NCBI GenBank assembly: GCA_014381785.1
Contig: JACNKZ010000031.1
Span: forward strand, 1 to 48,243
DNA: 48,243 nt
Origin: Kiritimatiellota bacterium
GTDB lineage: Bacteria; Verrucomicrobiota; Kiritimatiellia; Kiritimatiellales; Tichowtungiaceae
Direction of reading: 5' to 3'
The position numbers and the translations under genes are program-made. Numbering within the stretch: position 1 is the first letter of the stretch; every line of letters begins with the position of its first letter. Below are positions 8,198 to 19,272 of this stretch, piece after piece. The notes under the pieces are model-generated. The model had not been told where the DNA came from. It saw only the letters and a list, made by a program, of their open reading frames with translations, and ran no database searches.

Positions 8198-8344
8198 CCC
8201 TATTGCATAGGGGCGCACAGATTTTCCAAGGTTTGGAAGCAGGCTGAGCCTGCACCCATTCAATTTTCCAATGTTTGGAAAAATTGTTGCCCTTGCGCCG
8301 CGAAGCGCTGAAATGCAACGAAGTTGCTTCCAAGGCTTGGAAAA
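8198..8344. repeat. Repeat cluster: three palindromes plus two accessory modules
   Basis: In order: module B, CCCTATTGCATAGGG (8198-8212) plus GCGCACAGATT; palindrome TTCCA-AGGTT-TGGAA (8224-8238); module C, GCAGGCTGAGCCTGCACCC (8239-8257); palindrome TTCCA-ATGTT-TGGAA (8266-8280), extended to CAATTTTCCA / TGGAAAAATTG; palindrome TTCCA-AGGCT-TGGAA (8328-8342). It fills almost the whole hipA-leuS gap. Module C recurs exactly, inverted, at 37994-38012, again beside a palindrome. Module B recurs at 17759, 24739 and 34171. Confidence 0.85.
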
Positions 8345-8388
8345 TCCGGGGAAATCCGTAGTCTGTTGCGGTTTACGAGGAATGAATT

Positions 8389-10926
<2,538 letters not shown>

Positions 10927-10939
10927 AGACACTCTTAAT

Positions 10940-10967
10940 AGCCCCGTTCAACCGAGCGGGGCTTTTT
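10940..10967 (+). terminator. Intrinsic terminator of leuS
   Basis: AGCCCCG (10940-10946) pairs with CGGGGCT (10957-10963) across a 10-base loop, followed by TTTTTGTT. It lies 13 bases after the leuS stop. Confidence 0.9.
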
Positions 10968-11163
10968 GTTACTTGATTTCATCACTCGGTCAGCCATCAG
11001 CGACACTGCCCCTATCAGAGAACGCTTGGAAAGAACCAAGGCTTTTCTTGATTATCTAGATCTAGCCGTCACAGAGATTAACGATGAGTCAATTGTCACC
11101 TTCTGGAAGGAACAGTCTGCAGAAGCCCGCAAGGGGTTTTTAGAAATAGAACAGAGAATTTAA
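10966..11163 (+). pseudogene. Probable gene remnant, 3' end of an unrecognised protein
   Basis: An open frame starting within the leuS terminator reads like real protein: charged, helical, for example RERLERTKAFLDYLDL and FWKEQSAEARKGFLEIEQ. It has no ATG, no ribosome-binding site, and only a TTG inside the terminator T tract. The segment is visibly AT-richer than its neighbours. I read it as the C-terminal relic of a gene lost or transferred here. I do not recognise the family. A chance open frame cannot be excluded. Confidence 0.3.
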
Positions 11164-11441
11164 CTTCAGCGAGCCGAGGGGTTTCCTAAAACGAAACAAG
11201 AGGGGTGGAGAGGTTGTTTTCTAAAATTCTCAGGCCGTCTCCTTTTCTTGCAGGGGCCGGTGTGAAGTCCTATTATTTCATCATTTTTGAGTTCTCTGCG
11301 ATCTCTCGTGGCAAAGAAACTCCCCACCGATTCTGTGCGTTTTTTCTACCACCCACTCGCTCCGCTCATTGGAGAGACAGCCGATTGAACAGCCAAGCGG
11401 GGCTTTTCTTTTTCTAATGGCGGGAACGATGGCGCGATGGT
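11164..11441. other. Gene-poor stretch with a second AGCGGGGCTTTT copy
   Basis: No supported gene. Near the right end, AGCC-AAGCGG-GGCT followed by TTTCTTTTTC (11391-11416) is a short terminator-like hairpin. Its AGCGGGGCTTTT (11396-11407) exactly repeats 12 bases of the leuS terminator at 10955-10966, so the AT-rich block is bracketed by a direct repeat. Confidence 0.5.
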
Positions 11442-11846
11442 TTACCAGTCTACCTGACAGACTCCGCCGGTGAGCTGGAGGCTTTGTTCGGTGTATTGAT
11501 GAAACTCGATCCGGACGCCGTTGGGGTCCGCGGTCCAGACCTGCCAGGAATGATCCGCCCCAAGAGATTTTTCACCGATTTCATAGCCGTGCTTCCTGAC
11601 CCGCTCAATGACCTCATCGATGTCGTCGGTTTGAATGGCGATGTGGTTGATGTTGCCGACTTCGCCGGGATCGCCTTTGAAGACCTCGATAAACGTGTTG
11701 TTTCCCAGCTTTATGTAATAGCCGAACAAGGCACCGTCCTTGATAAACTCAAAACCTTTTTCGAGGCCGAGCGCCCCCAGATAAAACCGGCCGGTTTCTT
11801 CAAGATCATTAGAGTGGATACTGACATGGGCGAACTGGTTTATCAT
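11442..11846 (-). CDS. VOC-superfamily (glyoxalase-like) metalloenzyme
   Basis: The 134-residue protein has two beta-alpha-beta-beta-beta modules of the vicinal oxygen chelate fold. Likely metal ligands are His in QFAHVSIHS, Glu in TFIEVF, His in NHIAIQTDD and Glu in VRIEFHQY. The pattern is close to lactoylglutathione lyase-like proteins, but the substrate cannot be assigned. An AAGGGAA ribosome-binding site precedes the ATG. It is followed downstream by the gene-poor region and is probably a single-gene unit or the tail of the RNB transcript, 155 bases away. Confidence 0.85.
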   Translation of the reverse strand: MINQFAHVSIHSNDLEETGRFYLGALGLEKGFEFIKDGALFGYYIKLGNNTFIEVFKGDPGEVGNINHIAIQTDDIDEVIERVRKHGYEIGEKSLGADHSWQVWTADPNGVRIEFHQYTEQSLQLTGGVCQVDW

Positions 11847-12001
11847 CTGATTTCCCTTAGTTTAATACTTTCTACAAGATGATCAAACCGTACCACCGCC
11901 CGGCCCCGTCAATCAATCGGGTTTGAAGGATAGAGCCGAAAAAGGGTCTGTCGATGAGTTTTAGAATCAGGAGCTCCGCGCCTCTGCTTGGAATATTCAC
12001 C

Positions 12002-13879
12002 TCAAACCTGTCGGCAGGAGAGATCAAGTTCCGGGAGGTTGATCCGGGTGAGCTGCACGTTGACTTCTGCATCCAGCGGAAGGTCGGCGATGCGGCGTAT
12101 TTTGACGTCGATGGCGAGCTCGGGGATCAGCACAGTGCCGCGGTCGTCGCGTTTATCGACGAGGACTCCGCGATAGATGGTTTCCGGATGTTGCTGCATG
12201 TGCAAGAGCGTCCAATGCCGGTTGCTCAGGCGTTCGGCCATGGAGGTGTTGCCTCCGCCGAGTTCGGCCTCGGCCATGCGAGCCAGCATGTCCGCTTCGC
12301 TGATTAATGGTTGTCCGCCGAGATGGGCGCGCAGTTGCTGATGGACCAGCAGGTCGGAGTAGCGGCGCAACGGGCTGGTTGCCCGGGTGTAGCGTTCCAG
12401 TCCGAGCCCGGCATGCAAATCGGGTTCGAGGTGCAGGCCGGAGCGTTTGAATTTTTTGCGATAGGCAAACATTTCAGACAGGGTCTCCGGGGTTGCCGCC
12501 TCATCCGGCGGCGCTTGGGAGGCGAAGGGTGCCGGAATTTCGTTTTGGATCAAAAAGTCAGCGATGGCTTCGCCGGCCATCAGCATGGCATCGGTGACCA
12601 TGTCCCGGCTTTTTAAACGGGGCAGCTCTTTGATTGCCACCGTATATTCCACCGGATTTTTGACGGCCAATTCATGCCGGGCGGAGAGATTGTAGAGCTC
12701 CCCGTCGACGGAGGTCTTCAGCTTGACTTCCGGCAGGTTCAGCTCCGCGGCCCCTTGCGCGATTCTGCGCTTGCGGAATTGTTCGGTGATGTCGCTCATC
12801 TCCTTAAACGGCGAGGTGTTCATCAACTGATCCGCGGCGGAATAGCTGAGGCGCTGAACGCGAACCCAGCTGGGTGTGATTTCCGCGCAGGCTGGGGAGC
12901 CGTCATCGTTTAAACCGATTTTAAAAGAGAGTGCCGGGGAGCGTTCTTGCAATCCAAGCCCCAGCGCTTCTGTGACACCCTGCGGCAGCATGTTGATGAC
13001 AATTTCGGGCAAATAGAGATTGGCACCACGGGCGCGGGCTTCCCGATCAAGCGGCGAGTCCGGCTTAATCAGCGCGGCGGCATCGGCGACGTGGATCCAC
13101 AGCGTATCCCCGTCGAGACTGATGGCATCGTCCGGATCGCTGCAATTGTCATCATCGATGGCAAAGGTTTCGAGCGCTGTCAAATCCTGGCGTGGTTCTT
13201 CGGGAAGCGCCGGCACCTCCAGCTCGGGTTGAATGGTTGCGCAGTCGAACCGGGCCGGATACGGATTCACGGCTTCATTCCAGAGCCCAAGCTGAAGAAG
13301 CAACCGATGCGCTTTTTCCGGAGTCACCTCGATGTCGAGTGCCTTCAACGTGCGGTTCGTGGACGCCTTGCGATAGGCCAAACGCTCCACATCGTTCAAA
13401 TGATCGAAGTCCTCTGGCTGGATGGCATTCTCTTTGACCCGCTGCAGGTAGTTCTGCCAGCTTTCGGCTTCCTGCTCTTTTTTGCGCTGTTTGTTCAGAA
13501 TCGCATCCACTTCATCCTGCGCACGGGCGGCGATGGCATCAATCGACCCAGTGAACCAGGTTTGTTCATGAAGCACGAGCCAGGCATGCCAGACGGTCAC
13601 CGGCGTGCTCTCGCCGTAGATGAATTCCGCCAATTCGATCAGCTCAACCGTCTCTCCCTGCAGCAACTCCCAGGCTTCTTCAAGATTTCCTTGAGGAACC
13701 TGCTCTAATTGATTGAGACTCTTCAACGGCCCCGGGTGAAGCAGTTGAATGTCTTTCGTCCGGACCTTCACCGCCTTTCCACTCGCAAGCCGAATGGTTA
13801 TTTTATCGGCGACCTGGTCGATGATTGCCGGGGCGTTTTTATAGAGGACTAAATTGTGCGAGCTGAATTCGTGCGGCAT
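12002..13879 (-). CDS. RNB-domain exoribonuclease (RNase II/R family)
   Basis: RNase II-type enzymes degrade single-stranded RNA 3' to 5'. The 625-residue protein carries the catalytic aspartate cluster AIDDDNCSDPDDAIS (about residues 240-255) and the later RNB motifs LYLPEIVINMLP, RYTRATSPLRRYSDLLVHQQ and ELGGGNTSMAE. The N-terminal 220 residues are less conserved and hold a long charged helix (QRKKEQEAESWQ). The C-terminal S1-like part is short. It resembles the divergent RNase II-like proteins found in cyanobacteria, plants and PVC bacteria more than E. coli RNase R. Start at the ATG of MPHEFSSHN. Confidence 0.9.
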   Translation of the reverse strand: MPHEFSSHNLVLYKNAPAIIDQVADKITIRLASGKAVKVRTKDIQLLHPGPLKSLNQLEQVPQGNLEEAWELLQGETVELIELAEFIYGESTPVTVWHAWLVLHEQTWFTGSIDAIAARAQDEVDAILNKQRKKEQEAESWQNYLQRVKENAIQPEDFDHLNDVERLAYRKASTNRTLKALDIEVTPEKAHRLLLQLGLWNEAVNPYPARFDCATIQPELEVPALPEEPRQDLTALETFAIDDDNCSDPDDAISLDGDTLWIHVADAAALIKPDSPLDREARARGANLYLPEIVINMLPQGVTEALGLGLQERSPALSFKIGLNDDGSPACAEITPSWVRVQRLSYSAADQLMNTSPFKEMSDITEQFRKRRIAQGAAELNLPEVKLKTSVDGELYNLSARHELAVKNPVEYTVAIKELPRLKSRDMVTDAMLMAGEAIADFLIQNEIPAPFASQAPPDEAATPETLSEMFAYRKKFKRSGLHLEPDLHAGLGLERYTRATSPLRRYSDLLVHQQLRAHLGGQPLISEADMLARMAEAELGGGNTSMAERLSNRHWTLLHMQQHPETIYRGVLVDKRDDRGTVLIPELAIDVKIRRIADLPLDAEVNVQLTRINLPELDLSCRQV

Positions 13880-14235
13880 AGCATTTCCTGGCGTCCCGGG
13901 GATTACGTGTTCCGATTCAGAGGAAGAGGATACCCGTTATGGTTCCCCCCGGCAACTCCAGAGGGAATACACCCCTCGAATCGGGGACAAAATTGCCCGC
14001 GGTCCGGAACCCCGCCGCTGGCGGGGTAAGCTTTTTACGGCTAATTTTTCCAATGCTTTGGACACGAAGTGAGGCTGGCGCGTAGCGACGGCAGCGAAGC
14101 GGCAAAACTCCGGTCATTCTCAAGTAGACTGACGCTCAAAGGTTCCGTAAACTATCCGTTCGGATTGAAAAGGGTTCGATCCCAACGCTTCATCGGAAAC
14201 CGGCGCAATAGCTTCACGATTTAATAAAGCAAACC
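13880..14235. other. Divergent intergenic region with an orphan GC-rich hairpin
   Basis: Between the leftward RNB gene and the rightward pair at 14236, I see no supported protein gene. ACCCCGCC (14009-14016) and GGCGGGGT (14020-14027) form a strong stem with a 3-base loop, followed by AAGCTTTTT. This is terminator-like for rightward transcription although no rightward gene ends here. CCCC-TCGAATC-GGGG (about 13970-13986) is a second small hairpin. A degenerate palindrome copy lies at 14048-14062. Confidence 0.45.
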
Positions 14236-14835
14236 ATGACAGAGTCGAACACAGAGAAAAACAGCGGAAACCCGAAGACCACACTCCTTGAACGAATCGA
14301 GTCGTTCATATCGGAGCTTTCAACCCGAAACCGCTTCTGGAACCGGATCTGCTCACTGATCTGGCTCCCCTACGCCTTCCACTCAGGGATCACGATGGCC
14401 TCCGACGAAACCACTCATCGGGCGATTCTCCCTTTTCGCCGGTTTAATAAAAACTGGTACAACGCAATGGCGGGAGCGGCTCTACTCGGCAACTCTGAAA
14501 TTGCGGGGGGCAACTATCTTTTCAAGTTCTGCGGCGGCGACTACACGGTAGTCTGCAAACATCTCGATTACAAATTTCTCCGTCCCTGCCTCGGCCCCGC
14601 CGAGTACAACATGACCCCGTTGGACGACATTCATGCTCTGATCGCCACCGGCAAAGAGTTCAATATCGCCATCCGCATGGAAATCGTACAGGTCCTGATG
14701 CCCGGCGTAAAACCACGGATGATCGCCGGAAAACCCGCCAAGCCCAAGTGCGTCGGACGTTGCACCGCAACCTTCCACGTGACCCCTAAATCACACCACA
14801 AGGCCAAAAAACTTCGCAAAAAAACAGCCCGATGA
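14236..14835 (+). CDS. Hotdog-fold-like protein (DUF4442-type), uncertain function
   Basis: The 199-residue protein has a central region (about 45-165; FHSGITMASDETTHRAILPF, then WYNAMAGAALLGNSEIAGG) that resembles DUF4442/YiiD thioesterase-like hotdog proteins. The C-terminus is strongly basic (SHHKAKKLRKKTAR). It overlaps the following membrane-protein gene by four bases (ATGA), so the two form a coupled pair. A role in acyl-thioester or lipid metabolism is only an inference from the fold. No strong ribosome-binding site is seen. Confidence 0.65.
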   Translation: MTESNTEKNSGNPKTTLLERIESFISELSTRNRFWNRICSLIWLPYAFHSGITMASDETTHRAILPFRRFNKNWYNAMAGAALLGNSEIAGGNYLFKFCGGDYTVVCKHLDYKFLRPCLGPAEYNMTPLDDIHALIATGKEFNIAIRMEIVQVLMPGVKPRMIAGKPAKPKCVGRCTATFHVTPKSHHKAKKLRKKTAR

Positions 14836-16016
14836 GTGAGTCAGCTTCCCCAGCGTTCACGCGCAACCCGATTCTTTGGGGCGCCTATCTCGCCTGCTCG
14901 TGGACCTGGTGCATCGGCATGTTTCTCCCCGCCCTCCTCCTGCGTGATATGGGGTGGGCCGGCTTCCTGATTTTTGCCATTCCCAATGTGATCGGGGCCG
15001 CAGCCATGGGATGGGTCATCCAATCCCGCGCCGACTCCGCTCGATTCGTCGATGCCCATCTCAACGCAATCTGGTGGTTTTCTGCGATCACCTTGGCCTT
15101 TCATCTGTTTTGGATCCTCTGGATTACGAGCTTCATCCGGGCGGCCTTCCACATTCCGACCCTCTACCTGGCTGGAGGCATCGGGCTTTCTTTCCTCTTT
15201 GCACTCATCTCACAGCGGGGGAACCGCCGCGGGCAGGCGCCGCAAATCGCACTCGCACTGCTTCTATTCAGCCTCGGCGTATTCATCGCCACAATCTGCA
15301 CACCCGATGTGCAGAAAGCCAACACTGCGCTGCTCGCCTCGGCAGACCACTCGATGGCCCCGCTCTGGATGCTTCCTGTCATGCTGTTCGGCTTTTTACT
15401 CTGCCCGTACCTCGACATCACTTTCCATCATGCCCGCCAACAACTCGACACGGAAAAGAACGGCCGACTCGGATTCTCCATCGGATTCATCGGCTTCTTC
15501 ACCTTCATGATTCTCCTGACCACCCGCTATGCCGGCGTCATCGCCAACGCCGCGGATGGCACCTGCCTGGCTCCCATCGCAACCCCCTGGCTCGCAACCG
15601 GAATCCTGATCCATATTCTATGCCAATGGCTCTTCACGGTTCGCGCACATCTCGACCGCATCCAGACCCTCCCCGGCGCCAAGTCAAAACGACCACTGCT
15701 CCTGGCTCTCGCACTCCTTTCCGGACTTGCCGGATTTTTGGCGACCCGGCTCCCCTCACATGCCGGACTCGCTGGCGGCGAAATCGTCTACCGCCTTTTC
15801 ATGAGCGCCTACGGACTCCTCTTTCCGGTCTACGTGCTCTATCGCGTTGTTATAAAAAAGAAAATCGGACTGCCGACCCTGTGGATCATGATCGCTCTCG
15901 CATCGCCGCTGTTTTGGATGGGATTCATTGAGCGCCAGCCCATCTGGCTGGTTCCCGGAATGGGCCTCATCCTTCTTGGGATCTTCATTCGGCTCCCCAA
16001 ACGATCGCAAAACTAG
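14832..16016 (+). CDS. Polytopic membrane protein of unknown function
   Basis: The 394-residue protein has roughly eleven hydrophobic segments spread over its whole length, with little soluble sequence, so it is an inner-membrane protein. The N-terminal segment (WTWCIGMFLPALLLRDMGW followed by GAAAMGWVI) is faintly like the first helices of sodium:solute symporters, but no defining motif follows. Translational coupling to the hotdog-like protein upstream suggests a shared role. I do not recognise the family. Confidence 0.7.
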   Translation: MSESASPAFTRNPILWGAYLACSWTWCIGMFLPALLLRDMGWAGFLIFAIPNVIGAAAMGWVIQSRADSARFVDAHLNAIWWFSAITLAFHLFWILWITSFIRAAFHIPTLYLAGGIGLSFLFALISQRGNRRGQAPQIALALLLFSLGVFIATICTPDVQKANTALLASADHSMAPLWMLPVMLFGFLLCPYLDITFHHARQQLDTEKNGRLGFSIGFIGFFTFMILLTTRYAGVIANAADGTCLAPIATPWLATGILIHILCQWLFTVRAHLDRIQTLPGAKSKRPLLLALALLSGLAGFLATRLPSHAGLAGGEIVYRLFMSAYGLLFPVYVLYRVVIKKKIGLPTLWIMIALASPLFWMGFIERQPIWLVPGMGLILLGIFIRLPKRSQN

Positions 16017-16173
16017 CGGCTCGGTTTTTCCATCCGCCTCCGCGCGGCTTCCTCCTTCACTAAACGTCCGGCGTAACAGGATGGTTGGAAATTCGGGGCG
16101 ATTAGCAGTCGGCTCTTCCGGAGCAACCTGCTATACATGCCCGCTATTTTTCAGGTTAACCTCAGAGTTTTTT

Positions 16174-17772
16174 ATGATTACAACATCACACATCACAATG
16201 CGCTTCGGCAAAACCACGCTGTTCGAAGATGTTTCCGTCAAGTTTGTCCCCGGCAACCGCTACGGCCTCATCGGAGCCAACGGCTGCGGGAAATCCACGT
16301 TCATGAAGATTCTGACCGGCCAGCAGGAGCAGAGCGAGGGCGAGGTGACGATTGGGCCGAACTGCACGCTCGGATATCTCCGGCAGGACCACTCCGCGTT
16401 TGATGAGCATACGATCCTCAATACGGTGTGCATGGGGAACCCCGAGCTTTGGAAGCTGCATTGTGAACGGGAAGCGCTCTATTCAAAGGATGAGTTGACC
16501 GACGAAGAGAACGACCGTTGCGGGCATATCGAGGATGAATTCGGCGAGGCCGGCGGCTATTCCATGGAGGCGGAAGCGGCCGCGCTTTTGGTCGGGCTGG
16601 GCTTTACGGAGGATCTGCTGGGGCAGCCCATGACTGTTCTTCAAGGGGGCTTTAAGCTGCGGGTTCTGCTGGCACAGGTGCTTTTCGGCAAACCGGACAT
16701 TCTGCTGCTCGACGAACCGACCAACCATCTGGATATGGAGTCGATCGAGTGGCTGGTCGAACTGCTCAAACGCTACCCCGGAACGGTCATTACGATTTCG
16801 CATGACCGCTTCTTTCTCAATCAGGTCTGCACGCACATTGCCGACCTGGACTTCCATGTAATTCGTCTGTTCCCCGGGAACTATGATGACTTCACCATTG
16901 CCAGCCTGGAAGCGCGCGAGCATCAAGAAAAAGCCAACCAAAAGGTCGAAAAGCAGGCCAACGAACTGAAGGCGTTTATCTCGCGGTTCAGCTCCAATGC
17001 CTCCAAGGCCAAGCAGGCGACCTCTCGCAAAAAGACGCTCGATAAACTGGAGGTCAAAAAATTTAAGGCCAGCAGCCGGGTCTCGCCCTTCATTCGCTTT
17101 AATCCGAAAAAGCGGCTGGGCGATAAGGTGATCGAAGCCACATCGATTTCTAAATCGTATGACGAAAAGATCTTCAGCAACTTTTCCTGCACGATCGGGC
17201 CGCAAGAGCGCATCGCCATCATCGGCAAAAACGGAATTGGCAAAACCACGCTGCTGAACGTGCTATGCGGTCAGCTGAAAAGCGACTCTGGGGAAATTGT
17301 GTTCGGCGACACCGTTCAGATCAGCCTCTTCCCGCAGGACGCATCGGATCTTCTCGACGCCGACAAGGAAGCCATTGAGTGGCTCGGTCGTTATTCGGAT
17401 GTCGACACCCCCGAAGTCGAGCTGCGCTCCTTTATGGGGAAGATGCTTTTCAAAGGGCAGGATGTCCTGAAAAAAATCGACGTGTTGAGCGGAGGAGAAA
17501 AAGCCCGGCTGATCATTTCCAAAATGATGATGGAAGGCGGAAATATCCTGGCGCTCGACGAGCCGACCAACCATCTCGACCTGGAATCGATTGAGGCGCT
17601 GAACTACAGCCTTTCGCTCTTCCCCAACACCCTTCTCTTTGTGTCGCACGACCACCGTTTCATCGCGACGCTGGCCACGCGCATCTTCGAAATCACCGAA
17701 GACGGGATTGTCGACTACCCGGGCACGCTGGACGACTACGAAGCCGAGAAGAAGAAAAAGTCTATTGCATAG
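16174..17772 (+). CDS. ABC-F family ATPase, YbiT-like
   Basis: Two ABC cassettes without membrane domains mark a ribosome-associated ABC-F protein. Walker A motifs are GANGCGKST (from residue 34) and GKNGIGKTT; both Walker B/H regions are LLDEPTNHLD-like. The first signature is degenerate (LQGGFKLR), as in E. coli YbiT (SPGWKLR-type), while the second is canonical LSGGEKAR. The inter-domain linker is charged (about 245-310). At 532 residues it matches the family. The start is placed at MITTSHITMRFG; 82 open codons upstream are not homologous. The last codons and stop lie inside repeat module B. Confidence 0.94.
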   Translation: MITTSHITMRFGKTTLFEDVSVKFVPGNRYGLIGANGCGKSTFMKILTGQQEQSEGEVTIGPNCTLGYLRQDHSAFDEHTILNTVCMGNPELWKLHCEREALYSKDELTDEENDRCGHIEDEFGEAGGYSMEAEAAALLVGLGFTEDLLGQPMTVLQGGFKLRVLLAQVLFGKPDILLLDEPTNHLDMESIEWLVELLKRYPGTVITISHDRFFLNQVCTHIADLDFHVIRLFPGNYDDFTIASLEAREHQEKANQKVEKQANELKAFISRFSSNASKAKQATSRKKTLDKLEVKKFKASSRVSPFIRFNPKKRLGDKVIEATSISKSYDEKIFSNFSCTIGPQERIAIIGKNGIGKTTLLNVLCGQLKSDSGEIVFGDTVQISLFPQDASDLLDADKEAIEWLGRYSDVDTPEVELRSFMGKMLFKGQDVLKKIDVLSGGEKARLIISKMMMEGGNILALDEPTNHLDLESIEALNYSLSLFPNTLLFVSHDHRFIATLATRIFEITEDGIVDYPGTLDDYEAEKKKKSIA

Positions 17773-17795
17773 CCTCGCATCAGATTTCTAATCCG
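17759..17795. repeat. Repeat module B copy at the ABC-F stop codon
   Basis: AGTCTATTGCATAG, then CTCGCATCAGATTTCTAATC, closely matches the copy at 34171-34206. It supplies the final Ser-Ile-Ala codons and the TAG stop of the ABC-F gene, then runs to the 3' end of the convergent helicase gene. Confidence 0.65.
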
Positions 17796-19056
17796 ACGGG
17801 CACTGCGGATTCGGCGGAGTCGGGTCCTGATCTTCCGCAGCGCGGGCTTTGTCTTTTTTGCTGAGGCCCTTCCCCTTTTTCGGCGGTGGGCCTTTTTTCT
17901 TTTTGGGGGCTTCGCCTTCCAGCTCGAAGCCGGGAATCTGCTCGCGAGGCGGATGCTGCTTTGTCCGCTTTTCGATGACGTTGAAGAATGCCTGATCACT
18001 GTGGTCCACAAAGCTGACGGCCACGCCATCGGCCCCGGCGCGGCCGGTGCGTCCGATACGATGAATGTAATCGACGGGCGAGCGCGGGAGGTCGTAGTTC
18101 ACGACCGTGGATAGATTCTGAATGTCGATCCCGCGCGCGGCGATATCGGTGGCGATCAAGACATGGATATCGCGGTTTTTAAACTGGCTCAGGACAAAGG
18201 TCCGCTCGTCCTGATCGAGGTCGCCATGAAAGGCGTCCGCTTTAACTCCATCGCGCCTCAATTTAACGGCGAGGTTGCGGGCGGCGCGTTTGCTGCTCAC
18301 AAATACAAGCACATGCTCCCACTCCTCTTGTTTGATGAGATGCTGCAAAAGCGGGCGGCGGTTGAGCCGGTTTACTTCGATGACGCGCTGGGCGATATTC
18401 GCAACAGTCGGCGCATCGCCGGACGCATTGATCGTCACGGGGTTTTGCAGTATCTGCCCGGCCAGCGTTTCCACCTTTTTTGGATAGGTGGCGGAAAAAA
18501 GAAGCGTCTGGCGTTCCGTCGGTAGCGCGTCCATCAGTTGGGCGAGCTCTTCGGCAAACCCGAGAGCGAGCAGGCGGTCGGCCTCGTCGAGCACGAGGAC
18601 GCGCAGTTCGTCAAAGTCGATTTCGTCTTCGCGGATGAGCTCCAGCAATCGGCCGGGAGTGGCGACAACGATCTGAACGCCGTGGCGGAGATGCCGCAGC
18701 TGAAAATCTTTACTCTCTCCGCCGATGATGGCGGTGACCCCGATTTTACAGGGCATGGTTTTCTCAAATTCTTCGATGGTGTCGGCGACTTGCTGCGCGA
18801 GCTCGCGCGTGGGGGCCAGCACCAAAACGCGAACCGGACTCGGGCCGGAATCCTCTTCGACCCGGCTCAGCATTTGCAGAATCGGCAAGGCGAAGGCGGC
18901 GGTTTTTCCCGTGCCGGTCTGGGCGCGGGCGATCAGGTCATCTCCTTCGAGGATCAATGGAATGGCCTGCTCTTGAATGGGAGTCGGCGTGTCAAAATGA
19001 GCCGCTTCGGCGACCCGTTGCAGCGGTTCAGAAAGCCCCAGTTTAGAAAATGGCAT
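17788..19056 (-). CDS. DEAD-box RNA helicase, RhlE-like
   Basis: ATP-dependent RNA helicase of about 422 residues. Motifs in order: Q motif (FDTPTPIQEQAIPLIL), I ARAQTGTGKTAA, Ia PTRELAQQ, Ib TPGRL, II VLDEADRLL, III SAT, IV-V ATDIAARGIDI and VI HRIGRTGRAG. The tail is Lys/Pro-rich (PKKKKGPPPKKGKGLSKKD), as often seen in RhlE proteins. The start is at MPFSKLGLSEPL because an AAGAGGT ribosome-binding site stands at the right distance; 17 upstream codons are open but lack one. It is convergent with the ABC-F gene. Confidence 0.95.
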   Translation of the reverse strand: MPFSKLGLSEPLQRVAEAAHFDTPTPIQEQAIPLILEGDDLIARAQTGTGKTAAFALPILQMLSRVEEDSGPSPVRVLVLAPTRELAQQVADTIEEFEKTMPCKIGVTAIIGGESKDFQLRHLRHGVQIVVATPGRLLELIREDEIDFDELRVLVLDEADRLLALGFAEELAQLMDALPTERQTLLFSATYPKKVETLAGQILQNPVTINASGDAPTVANIAQRVIEVNRLNRRPLLQHLIKQEEWEHVLVFVSSKRAARNLAVKLRRDGVKADAFHGDLDQDERTFVLSQFKNRDIHVLIATDIAARGIDIQNLSTVVNYDLPRSPVDYIHRIGRTGRAGADGVAVSFVDHSDQAFFNVIEKRTKQHPPREQIPGFELEGEAPKKKKGPPPKKGKGLSKKDKARAAEDQDPTPPNPQCPSD

Positions 19057-19153
19057 ATTGGATACCTCTTGCGTGGACACATCGAGCCCGTTGTTGAAGA
19101 GAAACAATCTATCCTTTCCGCATCAGAACTCAATGAGGAATGGCAACCGACGA

Positions 19154-19182
19154 TTGTCTACACCGCGCCGATATGGTACAGT
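19154..19182 (+). promoter_or_regulatory. Candidate promoter for the secreted glycosidase
   Basis: TTGTCT (19154-19159), a 17-base spacer and TACAGT (19177-19182), about 90 bases before the first ATG of the glycosidase frame, in the divergent gap with the helicase. Confidence 0.4.
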
Positions 19183-19272
19183 TTCAGTGCAGAAAAAGCC
19201 GGATTTGGGCAATAGCCGGCAGTAAATGAGGTAAGAGACACGTACGAACGCATAAGAATTATAGCGAGCCTG

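Noticed and set aside
14172-14184. GGGTTCGATCCC, resembling a tRNA T-loop
   Set aside because: The stem is only three pairs, and no anticodon arm or acceptor stem can be built around it.
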